Assembly (NCBI GenBank): GCA_963971535.1
Contig: OZ020589.1
Span: 92,155,682-92,219,681, forward strand
Source of the DNA: Notolepis coatsorum
Taxonomy: Eukaryota; Chordata; Actinopteri; Aulopiformes; Paralepididae
Reading direction: 5' to 3'
DNA length: 64,000 nt
Positions 21,873-31,754 of the stretch are shown here, piece by piece. Numbering within the stretch: position 1 is the stretch's first letter; each line of letters starts with the position of its first letter. The notes under the pieces were generated by a model that ran no database searches, was not told where the DNA came from, and saw nothing but the letters and a program-made list of their open reading frames with translations. The position numbers were made by a program, and so were the translations under genes.

Positions 21873-23275
21873 TGTTCTGAAGGATCAGATTAAACCGAAT
21901 ATATATATTTATATATATATATTTAATTGTATTTGTATATCCCCTGATATCCCTTGTATATTCCTTGTACAATATGCATTGAATATCCCTTCTAGTCTAC
22001 TGAACATCCCATAATAGTCTCCATTCTACCATTGGACGAGACCTTGGTGCCAGGTCGCCATACCCCTCAGACCAAGTTCAATCGTACCGCTCAACATGTA
22101 TGGGCAAGTCCTAGTTCCGCGTAGGAATATGTCTACCGCACCACTAATGGTACTATTTGTTCATAGTGCGTATATATACTGCGCTATTAAACTAGAACTT
22201 TCTTTTAGTCCAGTTCCTTACCCTCCAACAGAGTGACAGACGCAAAAGCCTCCCCGCGAACCACGTGTGGGCAGTAAGGCCAATTCGGCCCAGTATCGGC
22301 ATTGAGACATCGTGTATATTAATATTTGAATAGTCATATTTGGCACTATATCGTCGAGTTGGACGTATTCTATTAAGCTAATAATAGTCTATTCATATAT
22401 AGTGCCTTGTGCGGTAAGAGTTCTATAGTAATCAGCACCCCCATCGTTTCGGGCATCAGCTGGACGCTTATCCAGGGTGGTTGACCCCACGTAAAGCTGC
22501 ACCCGAGGAGCTCCAGGCCAAAGAGCGAGTGGACCTGTATATTGGATTATTCTACCGACGACGGCTAGCCTTCCCCGGCTTGGATTATGCTTTGAGTACT
22601 TTGATTATTCTATGGATAAAGGCCAACACTGCGGTGTGTTGGAAATACCCCCCCCGGAGAGGACGACAGGTGAGACGGCGCTCTGCACAGTGAGGTCGCC
22701 TCACGTCTCTCCGTCGTGGACCGGAGGACGCCGGCCACAGAGGGTCCAACTGCATTCATCTGTGGATCGAGGATCGTTGGGCACCGTGTCGCACAACTGT
22801 GGACTCTCCCAAGATACCCTCGGCCAGACGGGATCCAGCCAGTGACTCTCTAACCCCCCCCCCCCCCCTCCAGCTGTCCTACAAGCAGTCGGAACCTTCC
22901 CCTAGTGTATCCAGCTATATAATCATTCAAGTATCATCGCTATTGTTCCCTAAATATTCCAGGTTGTATATTTGCTTCCTGCGCAATCAGAGATTGGACA
23001 TTCGATATTGATCTACCTACGAATACTCATTTGCCATAAAAGTGCATACTATTTCAAATCATAAATGTAATTAAGTGATCGTTGTACATACCTTTTGCTA
23101 TGTATTAAAACTCAAACTTTCGATTTGGTACATTTGTGTTGGATCCGTTTATCAGGTGGGAGTGTTCAACATATTCATACCTAGTACTGGGTGGCCAGAG
23201 TCTAAAGTACAAGAGGTAGTGGTAGTAAGTATCATATCTAACCATACAGTCAGGGAATTGTACCCCTCAGTTACA
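21873..23275 (+). repeat. 3' LTR of the BEL element
   Basis: Same start and end as the 5' LTR. The differences seen are T at 22408 and three extra C in the run around 22854-22868. It contains the polyadenylation context 'tgtattaaaactc' near 23101. Confidence 0.97.
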
Positions 23276-23480
23276 TTAAGTGTTTTTCTACTGTGTTCGG
23301 TTCCAAAGTTATGAATTTTTGAATATTTTGGGTGGCCATCTTGGATTTGACCTCTCCCGGGCCTCAGAGGTCAAATCTGACTTCCCTCCACATCTGAAAA
23401 TAAACCTCATGGTATAAACTTACTATGGTAGAAGTTTCATGCTTTTATGAAAAAGTGCACAATTGTTTTGCTATCCGCTG
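23276..23480. repeat. Right TIR of the Academ-like element, outer part
   Basis: Reverse complement of about 9583-9785, resuming right after the BEL target duplication. It ends 'gctatccgctgta' opposite the left terminus. Confidence 0.9.
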
Positions 23481-25081
23481 TACTGTGTGTGCGCGCTGAG
23501 CCTGCCTCAGCCGTTTATCCACGCATTTATTTATTTCTAGCAATGGGAATAAATCATTGATTGATTGAAAAGTTTATTAACGGATTGCAGAATGGGTACT
23601 GTACAGTACAGCTCAATACATACAATTGTTAAGGGGATGCAGACCAGAGAAAGACTTTCGTCTTGTTTACATCAGGGTCCCCCATTTTCAATTCATCATA
23701 ACATATATGACACACACGACATACAGATAGACAGTACTGCTACATCTATACATTTATGACATACCAGATTTGCAAATACAGTACTGTTTGTGATACAAAA
23801 AGTGTCCAGAAAAGTGTGTATATACATTTGACGTAGAAACTGTACATTGGAAGAGGTTGGGTAGGTGGGGGGGGGGGGCACTGTACACTTTACATTGGAA
23901 TACTGACAAAGTCATACTTGGTCATTTACTGTACAACTGGGTTAGGACATTTGTAGGGGCCAGTTTCGAATTGCAGTCTCCCGTAGGTGTTCTTTGAGAG
24001 TGTTTTTGAAAGTGGCTAGTGATTCACATTCCTTTACAGCTTTGGGTAGGGCGTTCCACATTGATGTGGTATAATTGCGAAACGTGTTTAGTCCCTTGTT
24101 TGAGCCGAATCTGGGTTTAACATGATTTGTGGAGCTTCCTCTGGTGTTGTGATCGTGGTATTCACTGACCTTTGGGAAGTATTTTGACATGTACATGGGT
24201 ACCTTGGTTGTGTAGTGTATCTTGTAGACCAGGCCCATTGCAAGTTGCTGTACTCTGTCGTCTACTCTAAGCCATCCTAGGTTGTCAAAGTGGGCAGGGG
24301 TGAGGTGGGTTCTAGGAGTCAGGTCAAGCAGTAGTCTGACTAGTTTGTTTTGAGATGTTTGTAATTTGGTTTTTAGTGCCTTTGAAGTGCTTTGGTACCA
24401 TGAGGTGCAAGCATAGTCATAGTACCCTTGAATGAGTGCTCCTGCCAGAGTCTTCAGGGTATTCTTGTTTACCAGAGAGGAGATCCGGTACAAGAATCGA
24501 GTTCGTTGGTTGACTTTTTTTATTACATTGGATGCCATTTTGTCACAGGAAAGATTAGCCTCTAGGATGGAACCCAGGTAGGTAATTTCATCTTTCCTTG
24601 TGACAATATTGTCACCCACTGTAACTGAGAAGCCGTCGGTCTTGCTGAGTTTGTTATTTGAACCGAAGAGAATGGACTCTGTTTTTCCCATGTGTAATGA
24701 TAGTTTGTTATCGGCGAGCCATATGCAGATTTTGCCTAGTTCCGAGCTGAGGGTTTTTTCAACCTGTAACTTGTTCTTGTCAGAGACCAGCAGGGCTGAG
24801 TTGTCCGCAAACAGGAACAAGTTGCAGTCACAAGCTGACGACATGTCATTTGCATAAATTAGGAACAGTAGCGGTCCTAGTATGCTTCCTTGTGGAACAC
24901 CACAGCTCACTGGGAGGGGGGGGATGCCTGTTGCTTCTTCCCAATCCAACAGTGCAAAAATGCTTCCGCATTCGTCACCGCAGGCCACTACGGTAAAGCG
25001 CCTTTCTTTTCAGGCCCGCTTAGACAAATGCTATGGCATTTCCGCGTACATTGCAATGAATCACTTGAAACCTCGGCTGGC

Positions 25082-25372
25082 TCAAACTCTAACCTTAACC
25101 AGCTCCTTAACAGCGCCTAAACTTAACCCTTCTAACCTTAAGCAACTCCGAAACAATGCCTAACCTTAACCAACTCCGAAACAATGCCTAAACTTAACCG
25201 GCGAAATTAACGCATGTTAAAAAATATTGCCATTCTCTAAGTCAAACTCTAACCTTAACCAGCTCCTTAACAGTGCCTAAACTTAACCCTTCTAACCTTA
25301 AGCAACTCCGAAACAATGCCTAACCTTAACCAACTCCGAAACAATGCCTAAACTTAACCGGCGAAATGAAAC
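25082..25372. repeat. Tandem duplication, 160-bp unit rich in 'aaccttaacc'
   Basis: Unit 1 is 25082-25241 and unit 2 is 25242-25372 (partial). They are almost identical. Within each unit 'caactccgaaacaatgccta' is itself repeated. The motifs look superficially telomere-like but are not regular hexamers. Confidence 0.85.
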
Positions 25373-25410
25373 GGCGAAAGAATGCCGAATGCACGTTAAA
25401 AAAAAAAAAA

Positions 25411-25490
25411 GATTGAAGGGAATCGAACTCGCCAGCAACGAGCCGTAGGATCCACAGCCATGCAGTCTTGCCAATTGAGCTATTTCTGGA
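25411..25490 (-). tRNA. tRNA-like sequence (pseudo-tRNA, Tyr-like)
   Basis: The antisense strand reads 'tagctcaattggcaaga' (A-box/D-arm), 'ggctgtggatcctacgg' in the anticodon-arm position and 'gagttcgattccc' (B-box/T-arm). The anticodon-arm block resembles tRNA-Tyr (ctgtagatcctta) with GTG replacing GTA. The acceptor strands do not pair well, so I judge it a pseudo-tRNA or SINE head carried inside the transposon. Confidence 0.4.
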
Positions 25491-26659
25491 TACTGAATAA
25501 GGGGCGGTTACTGGCATATAATGAGCTCCGCTCGTGTCGAACCAAGGCGGGATCTCATGCGCATGCGCGGGCACCTCGCGAGCACGCCGGCGCACGCACG
25601 CACCTGAGCGAGCACGCCGCCGCCGGTGCACGCACCTGGGCGCTGGGCGAAGGAAAATGAAAGGCGCATTACCGTACGCCACTACGGTACCTGCGGTGAC
25701 GAATGCGGAAGCATTTTTGCACTGTTGGATTGGGAAGAAGCAACAGGCGGGGGGGATAGGGTACCGTTTACCTCCACCATCTGTTCTCTCCCCTCCAGGT
25801 AGGATTGTATCCAGCTCACTGATAGACTATCAAAACCAATTGCTTTTAGCTTGTCAATCAGAATGGTGTGATTGACAGTGTCGAAGGCCTTTTGTAGGTC
25901 CAGCATGACCATGCCGCAGTATTTGCCCGCGTCCACCTCTTGTTTGATGTGGTCGTTCAAATAGAGAAGGCATGTGTCAGTGGAGTGGGATGTTCTGAAG
26001 CCAGATTGGAATTCGTAGATTAGATTTTTTTCCGCAAGGTACTTTTCGACCTGTTCGTATACTATTTTTTCCATGACTTTCGAGATGGATGTAAGGAGAG
26101 AAACAGGGCGGTAGTTGCCTGGGTCTAATTTGCTGCCCTTTTTGTGCAGGGGTGTTACTCTCGCAATTTTGAAGTCCTTGGGGACGTGTCTCTGTTTTAT
26201 GGAGAGGTTTATTATGTGTGTGATGACTGGGGTGATGGTGGCTGCTGAGTCTCTGAGGAATTTGGAGGGGATGTTGTCATGGCCAGTGGCCTTGTTCGGT
26301 TGGAGGGCGTTCAGTTTTTTGAGTACCTCATCTGTAGTTACCATTTCCAATTTGAAGTCATCTTTGTGGACGCCTAGGTTCTTGTAGTATGCTACTATGT
26401 GTTCTACCCCATAATGCCCTGAGTGGGAGGGTAGTTTGTTTACCAGTGTTGTGGCTATGTTTGTGAAGAAAGTGTTTAAGTAATTGGCTACATCCAGCTT
26501 GTCTGTGATGAGCGTGTTGTCCGTCTTTATGTTTATGTTTGAGAACCTGGTTTTAAGTTTTTTACTGCAGCCTAGTTGATTATTGAGTAATTTCCAAAGT
26601 TCACATGGTTTATTTTCACTGGAAGAACTCTGGTTATTCCTGTTCCTAAAACCAGCAAA

Positions 26660-27050
26660 CCTTCATTAGTGATGAAGACTCACACCTTGTGGATTTAACT
26701 GGAGCTGCATTTGACTCTAAGCCATGGTGAGGTGTTGACGATGCCACCTTATTTCTTATTTCTCAGGTAGGTTTTTAACCTGGATTTAATGGCAGACAGG
26801 GAGCAAGTGCACCTTATGTGGGGGGGGGGGGCATTCCACAGGTTTGGGGCAGCAACTGCAAAGGCACAGTCATGAATGGTCTGACTCTAACATCTAGATC
26901 AATCTGTACTAGGATCTGGACTAATCTGCAAAAGCAGAGAGACTGAGTGGTCCGCACACGGCGGGCAAGCGACCTCGCCTGGCGATGCGATCGTCTGTCG
27001 CTCTACGACAATCGCCTGGCCCCCCACACCAGAGCCGACCGTTCTCGCGT
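26660..27050. other. No gene recognised
   Basis: Contains a poly-G run at about 26821-26830 and 'ggtaggtttttaacctggattta' near 26766, possibly TE-derived. Nothing coding. Confidence 0.35.
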
Positions 27051-27089
27051 CCATTCTGCAATCTGTTAATAAAGTTTTCAATCAATCAG
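27051..27089 (+). repeat. Family-L LINE 3' end, short copy
   Basis: 'ccattctgcaatctgttaat' followed by 'aaagttttcaatcaatca' matches the sense-strand 3' terminus of the LINE at 23545. Upstream DNA does not match, so this is a very short 5'-truncated copy. Confidence 0.7.
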
Positions 27090-27164
27090 ATTGTACTTAG
27101 GTTGTACTTTAGATTGTATATTGTATTGTATATTCCTCTTTTACCTACTTTTTTACAAAAAAAA

Positions 27165-27271
27165 TGTACTGTATGAAGCACACTCTCAGGGGCTCATACA
27201 GAATCAAGCATTTCACCGTAAAGTACATGTATTTTATATGTGACAAATAATAAACAAACTTGAAACTTGAA
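27165..27271 (+). repeat. LINE 3' tail ending in (cttgaaa)n
   Basis: 'gcatttcaccgtaaagtacatg...gacaaataataaacaaacttgaaacttgaaa' is a LINE 3' end on the + strand, with the same tail repeat as the LINE at 3399. Confidence 0.6.
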
Positions 27272-27626
27272 ATGTGCAGAACTCCCTTCATAGGGTGGTG
27301 TTACAACCAAGCCTGGATGTCTTGCCCTAAGTCAAGCTGAGATGGCTCGTTTTCCCCTAGGCCTTGGTTGCAACGTGGTGGACACATGGATTCAGACATG
27401 TTTTTAGCAAAAATAACAATATTTATTTCCTAAGTTTAAGTCACAAAAAGTGGAGAGCTGGCTGCACCAGCCTCCTTGGTTCAGGACATGAAATACAATG
27501 GAAAAACAAGAATATCGTCATGCCCCCTCAAATAAGTCCAATCATTTGGCATCACTCATTTCCTTATCAACTATTATGGCACATGAACTGAACCTGCACT
27601 GAACATATGGCAGAGCTCTGGACCGC

Positions 27627-28150
27627 GCCACACGGTGGCTCAGTGGTTAGCACTGTTGCTAACTAACAGGACAGCTGAACCCAATTCCCCACCCTCGATT
27701 AAAAACACTTCACTCAATATCTGAAAAATAAATAACCTTCTTTTATTATTGTCTTTAGTACAGTTTTAGCATTACTATTATGCACTTTGCTACTAAGTAA
27801 CCTTGCCTATATTACTACAGTACCTACTATGCTAATGTCTATACTATTATGCACTCAAGACTGTAGCACTTAAGTTCGACACTGTTTGACGAACAATGTT
27901 ACTGACCCTTAGCTGCCAGTGTTGTACCCTTCCAGTTCCTGCTGACTTGTACACAACTTATAAGTCGCTTTGGATAAAAGCATCAGCTAAATGACTAAAT
28001 GTAAATATGTTGCCTCGCAGCAAGAAGGTCCTGGGTTCAAACCCCAGCAGGGGGCCTTTCTGTGTGTTGGTCCCCGGACGCCGCACTGTAAATAATTAGG
28101 ATGGGTCAAATGCAGTGGACGAATTTCCTCAAGGGGATTAATACAGATGA
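27627..28150 (+). mobile_element. tRNA-derived SINE split by a LINE tail
   Basis: The head 'cacggtggctcagtggttagcactgttgc' (27630-27659) continues at 28008 with 'tgttgcctcgcagcaagaaggtcctgggttcaaacccc', a classic A-box and B-box pair. It ends near 28150 in 'aaggggattaatacagatgat', a tail seen in a common fish SINE. The split is the insertion at 27660-28007. Confidence 0.8.
27660..28007 (+). mobile_element. L2-clade LINE 3' end inserted in the SINE
   Basis: Ends with 'taagtcgctttggataaaag' plus 'catcagctaaatgactaaatgtaaat', the conserved stem-loop tail of UnaL2-type L2 LINEs. The duplication 'tgttgc' flanks it at 27654-27659 and 28008-28013. No coding sequence remains. Confidence 0.75.
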
Positions 28151-28450
28151 TAAACTTAACTACATATCCGGAGAGTTTGTGCCTGTATTACATCAAGGTT
28201 TGCAAAGAGAGTTTTGGCTACTGAACCACAAGCAATACACCCATAATAGAAAATTGCCCAACATACATAGTTCTTAAAGAGGCTCTGTCAGCTCCTCACT
28301 TCAACCCTGTTAGACACCTCATAACATGTATTACTTTCCTAAACTTCTCTGTTACCTCATTGATATGCTCTGACCATGTTATTCAGGAGTCAAAGTGACC
28401 CCCCCAAAAGCTAGCTACCATTCAGGAAGTGCACGTCACTTCTAAACTAC
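28151..28450. other. No feature recognised
   Basis: No ORF, terminal repeat or tRNA-like head seen. Confidence 0.35.
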
Positions 28451-28459
28451 TCTCTATAC

Positions 28460-29737
28460 CAGACCTGGGCATTGTACGGCCCGAGGGCCGGATACGGCCC
28501 GCGGGATGATTCTGACTGGCCCGCGAAAGATTACATGATAATAAAAAATAAAAAAATAATATATATATATATATTTAATTTTTTTTAACTTTTTTCTTTT
28601 CATGTCAACGTTCACACGCACAATATACGCTTACGCTTATGAAATGCATAGCCATGTGAAAGCCTTTATGACAAAGTTGCAATTAATTTCAAGGCAAATA
28701 GGCAGCAACAATCTCAAACACATGAAAACCCTGAAAGAAGTCAAACCATCAGCTGATCACCGGCACAGGTACTCATCCATGTTGGGAGCACTGCATGATG
28801 AATTTTCAAGGCGTTTTCAAGATTTCAAAAAGGTTGAGGATGAAATGCAGCTGGTTTCCTCTCCCTTTACCTGCAGTGTTGATAGTTGTTCAGCTTGAAC
28901 TCATTGACCAGCAGTCTGATTCACTACTGAAAGAGCACTATAAGTCAGCATCACTGCTAGAGTTCTACTCTGCTCTCAAGGAGAAGAACTTTCCAAACAT
29001 GAGGAGACATGCTCAGAAGATGTTGGTTCTCTTTGGATCCACATACATATGTGAACAGACATTCTCAGTCATGACGTTTAACAAGTCCAGGTACAGATCC
29101 TCTCTCACTGATGAACATCTGGCAGCTGTGCTTCGCATCTCCACCTCAGACATGCAACCTGACTTTGATGGACTTGTTAAAGCTCAACAGAGACTGGATT
29201 TCTCACACTGAATGAAAAAAAAAGAACTGAAGAACACTAAAATGTGGAAATATAACAAGTGAAATGGGACACTTGATTTTTTTTTTGCACAGTTCTGAAA
29301 ACATTAAATGTTTAATATAGGCATGTAAAGTAAAAAAGGCTACAAAACTGGGACACTTTTCTTTACACAGTTCAGTGACATGTCTTGTTTATTTTTGCTA
29401 TAAGATGATGTGATGTCTTTAGAAAGCTAAGAAAATCCTTGTTTCAATAGTATATGAAACTCAAAATGCCCTTTGTTATTAATGTTTCACATTTTGTTTA
29501 TCATTTTGGAAATAAATTCTATTTGAATAAATGATATTTTTGAAAGCTAACCTCACCTTTTAATTGCCAAATAATAACATACACTCTTACCAGGGGTCAA
29601 AACAATGCCATTTACTGCTTTTTATATAGAAATAAAATGTATATTATGCATAATTGAGTTTGGAATTTTGGCCCAGCCCTCCAACATATTTTCAGTTGCT
29701 CATTCGGCCCCCTGGGAAAAATAATTGCCCACCCCTA
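28460..29737 (+). mobile_element. hAT element (Charlie-like) with transposase remnant
   Basis: Ends read CAGACCTGGGCA and, inverted, TAGGGGTGGGCAA, with the 8-bp duplication 'ctctatac' at 28452-28459 and 29738-29745. It is 1278 bp and contains the C-terminal part of a hAT transposase. The subterminal 'cggcccgcggg...ctggcccgcg' is typical of this family. Confidence 0.9.
28602..29211 (+). pseudogene. hAT transposase C-terminal fragment, frameshifted
   Basis: Frame 1 (28602-28895) reads ...LGALHDEFSRRFQDFKKVEDEMQLVSSPFTCSVDS. After about 28880 the match moves to another frame: QLELIDQQSDSLLKEHYKS, then LVLFGSTYICEQTFSVMTFNKSRYRSSLTDEHL, the hAT C-terminal dimerisation region, ending ...LDFSH at 29211. 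The style is that of GTF2IRD2/ZBED-related hAT transposases. The BED finger and most of the catalytic domain are missing. Confidence 0.85.
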
Positions 29738-29852
29738 CTCTATACCCTATGTCAGATAGAACAACCAGTACAGAAGGCACACCGCCACTGTACATTTAGC
29801 TTGAAAATGTCATCAACCCTTTAAGGATATTCTGTTTCTGATCTAATAGCAA

Positions 29853-29965
29853 TGTTATTATAGTTAATTAAAACTAAACTAAAAACTAAAACTAGTGTGA
29901 AAAAACATTTTAGTTAACTGAAATAAAAAGAAAAACTAGACTTTAGAAATTAAACAAAATTGTGT
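29853..29965. mobile_element. MITE fragment ('ttaactaaaactaaa' type)
   Basis: 'atgttattatagttaattaaaactaaac...acattttagttaactgaaataaa' resembles the left end of the MITE remnant at 1612-1842. Only one end is present. Confidence 0.4.
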
Positions 29966-29974
29966 ACTTACAAA

Positions 29975-30149
29975 ACACTGTACATTGGAATACTGACGAA
30001 GCCATACTTGGTCATTTACTGTACAACTGGGTTAGGACATTCCTAGGGGCCAGTTTCGAATTGCAGTCTCCCGTAGGTGTTTTTTGAGAGTGTTTTTGAA
30101 GGTGGGTAGTGATTCACATTACTTTACAGCTTTGGGTAGGGCGTTCCAT
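29975..30149 (-). repeat. Family-L LINE fragment (C-terminus of RT)
   Basis: Near-identical to about 23895-24060: 'actgggttaggacattcctaggggccag' through 'ctttgggtagggcgttcca'. It covers the end of the RT frame and the start of the 3' UTR, with both ends truncated. Confidence 0.85.
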
Positions 30150-30455
30150 GCTGCCTTCAAGCCAGTAAACTTGTACAATGTCCAATATAGTTTGGAAATG
30201 GCACTTTGAGTTCAGGTGGCTTTGAGAGGGTCAGAAATAATTTATTTTACACAGCTTCAGCTTAGATGACAGTAGGTGTGAAAGTGCAGGTCATCCTGAG
30301 TCTGTGGACATACATGCTGCCATAAAGCCAGTAGACATGTACAATGTCAGATCTTTATACAAATTATAGCCTATGAACTCCAATAAACAGCATTTATTCA
30401 TTATACAGTAGGTACTGAGAGGAACTTTATCAATATTATTATGACAGTTATTGTC

Positions 30456-31545
30456 ATACCTGTCAACCCTCCCGTTTTTCCCGGGATTCCCCCATATTTC
30501 ACCCTTCTTTCCCGCCGTCCTCCCGTTTAAATATTTCCCCGTAAATCTCCAGTTTTTTCTCTTCATACAAAAAGGCTAGATTACCCACTATGAAGACGAC
30601 AGGCAGCAGCCTGGAGCCCCCGCCAGTAGGGAGCCCCCCCGGCGGCTGATATAATGGCTGTACTCGACAGAACAAAAGCGGACGCAATTCAAATGGATGA
30701 TATGCAATGAAACGACAGTAGGAAAACCCCCTTAGGGGCCCATGGCACTTGTGTTTGAAAAAAAATCTTCACGTGTAAATGAAACATTCAGCCAGCAATA
30801 CCTACGTATAATAAACAAGCAAAATGAAGAGGATTTATCCATCTGGAGCAGAAAAAAAGATGAGGAGGATAATAAACTGTTTCTATATTTTTATAACAAC
30901 TGACTCTATATCAATTTCTACAGCTTACTGTCATGGCTCATTTTAAATATTCCACAACAGAACTATTCGGTACAGCCCTAGCATGTTTTGATATTGTCAA
31001 TGATCTCACTTTTACTAGGTGACTAACTCAAATATGCCACCAAAAAAAAGAAGGAAAATGGACATAGGGAAGTTTTTTAGTCAAAGGGCAGCAGAGACAA
31101 GTGATACAGGGACACAGGAAGGTCTTACAATGGCTTAGTGATTATAACCCCATACTTTTTGTGAACGTGTTTTTGATACTGCATTCTGTTGAACACACAC
31201 CTCAGAACCGTATACCTAATGAAAATTGGCTCAATTGCAAGAAAAATAATAGACAGTTATGATATTACATTCTGCTCAGCATAATTTGTATGCAAAATAT
31301 TGTGGTTCCCTGCTGTGCCTTACTGTTGACACATTTCTATACTAAATGCTTTTATAGTCCTGTCATACCTAAATGTCATATAAGTGAATTGTATATAAAC
31401 AACTCACCAAAAGTGACTATTGCAACTGATTTGACCAAAAAAATCTACCAAAGGGGGGGGGAAACACCCCCTTTACCCCCCCTCCCTCCATCGCTGGCAA
31501 ATCTCCCTTATTTTAATATCCCAATGTTGACAGCTATGGTTATTG
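30456..31545 (+). mobile_element. DNA transposon with 'acctgtcaac' ends
   Basis: The left end 'atacctgtcaaccctcccg' pairs with 'gttgacagctat' at about 31527-31538. 'gttattgtc' recurs on both sides (about 30447-30455 and 31540-31548) as a likely 9-bp duplication. Both ends carry 'tcccg/aagggag' subterminal motifs common in fish MITEs. Superfamily unsure. Confidence 0.5.
31034..31138 (+). pseudogene. Possible transposase N-terminus, 34 residues
   Basis: Reads MPPKKRRKMDIGKFFSQRAA then stops after 34 residues. The basic start followed by 'DIGKFF' is like the N-terminus of hAT-type transposases ahead of a zinc finger. It lies inside the element at 30456-31545. Weak by itself. Confidence 0.35.
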
Positions 31546-31754
31546 TCATACAGAAACATAATTTGTATTGTATAGCTTTGTTGTTTTAAATGCTGTTTGT
31601 TGTTTTAGTGTGCAAAAGAAACCTTTTTTAATAGCTTCTGACTTGTCCAAACGGAAGTCTTATCGTTATTGTCGCTAGCTGGCAACAAAAATACTTCCGG
31701 TCCAGAAAAAACTGTCTTAAAAATAACTGGAAGGAATAACTGGTGGAAATGTGT

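Larger units (their letters stand above)
14178..23275 (+). mobile_element. BEL/Pao LTR retrotransposon, apparently complete
   Basis: Two LTRs of 1400 and 1403 bp enclose a tRNA primer site, one long gag-pol frame and a purine tract. The 5-bp target duplication 'ttaag' flanks it at 14173-14177 and 23276-23280. The order protease, RT, RNase H, integrase and the pre-RT DUF1758-type protease identify BEL/Pao rather than Gypsy or Copia. There is no envelope frame between 21777 and the 3' LTR. LTR identity and the uninterrupted frame argue for a recent insertion. Confidence 0.97.
9583..23480 (+). mobile_element. Academ-like DNA transposon with about 300-bp TIRs, heavily invaded
   Basis: The left arm (9583-9880) is the near-perfect reverse complement of 14083-14177 joined to 23276-23480. 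The second arm was a single block until the BEL retrotransposon split it at TTAAG. Removing that 9.1 kb insert, the 1.6 kb Kolobok-like insert and a LINE tail leaves an element of about 3.1 kb with one degraded gene on the + strand (12062-13799). The outer ends read 'tacagtggttaagc' and, inverted, 'tacagcggatagc'. The flanking 'gtac' is palindromic, so a 2-bp (TA) and a 4-bp (gtac) duplication cannot be told apart. Assignment to Academ rests on the gene: an XPG-like region and a cysteine-rich C-terminus, as described for that superfamily. Confidence 0.6.
24926..25748. mobile_element. Mutator-like element (long TIRs, 9-bp TSD), 823 bp
   Basis: The first 59 bp (gcctgttgcttcttcccaat...) recur inverted at the other end without visible mismatch, and similarity extends to about 90 bp. 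The 9-bp duplication 'gggggggat' is at 24917-24925 and 25749-25757. A 9-bp duplication and long TIRs fit the Mutator superfamily; there is no transposase. Inside are two 'aaccttaacc'-rich repeats, a tRNA-like sequence and a CpG-rich block at 25540-25640. It inserted into the LINE reading frame. Confidence 0.75.
23942..26650 (-). pseudogene. Reverse transcriptase of the family-L LINE, interrupted
   Basis: Upstream part, 26650-25758: NRNNQSSSSENKPCELWK, PNKATGHDNIPSKFL, NYRPVSLLTSISKVMEKIV, QSGFRTSHSTDTCLLYL, MLDLQKAFDTVNH, ending ...VEVNGTLSPP. Downstream part, 24916-23942: CGVPQGSILGPLLFLIYANDM, FLFADNSALLVSDKNKL, FGSNNKLSKTDG, ITYLGSILEANLSCDKM, then a C-terminal region ending ...LPLQMS. The catalytic box reads FADN instead of FADD, a likely inactivating change. 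Apart from the Mutator-like insert, both halves are open. An N-terminal endonuclease would lie beyond the truncation and is absent. Confidence 0.85.
23545..26655 (-). mobile_element. LINE with TGATTGATTG tail (family L), 5'-truncated, copy 1
   Basis: The antisense strand carries a non-LTR RT frame from about 26650 down to 23942, then a 400-bp 3' UTR ending in 'caatcaatca' repeats at about 23545. A Mutator-like element (24926-25748) splits it. At least six other copies of its 3' end lie in the window (27051, 29975, 33437, 45344-53945, 48914, 56983), so this is an abundant local family. The 3' UTR contains a variable poly-G run near 23868. Confidence 0.9.

Noticed and set aside
25082-25372. Interstitial telomere
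   Set aside because: 'aaccttaacc' motifs are irregular and part of a 160-bp unit, not (ttaggg)n.
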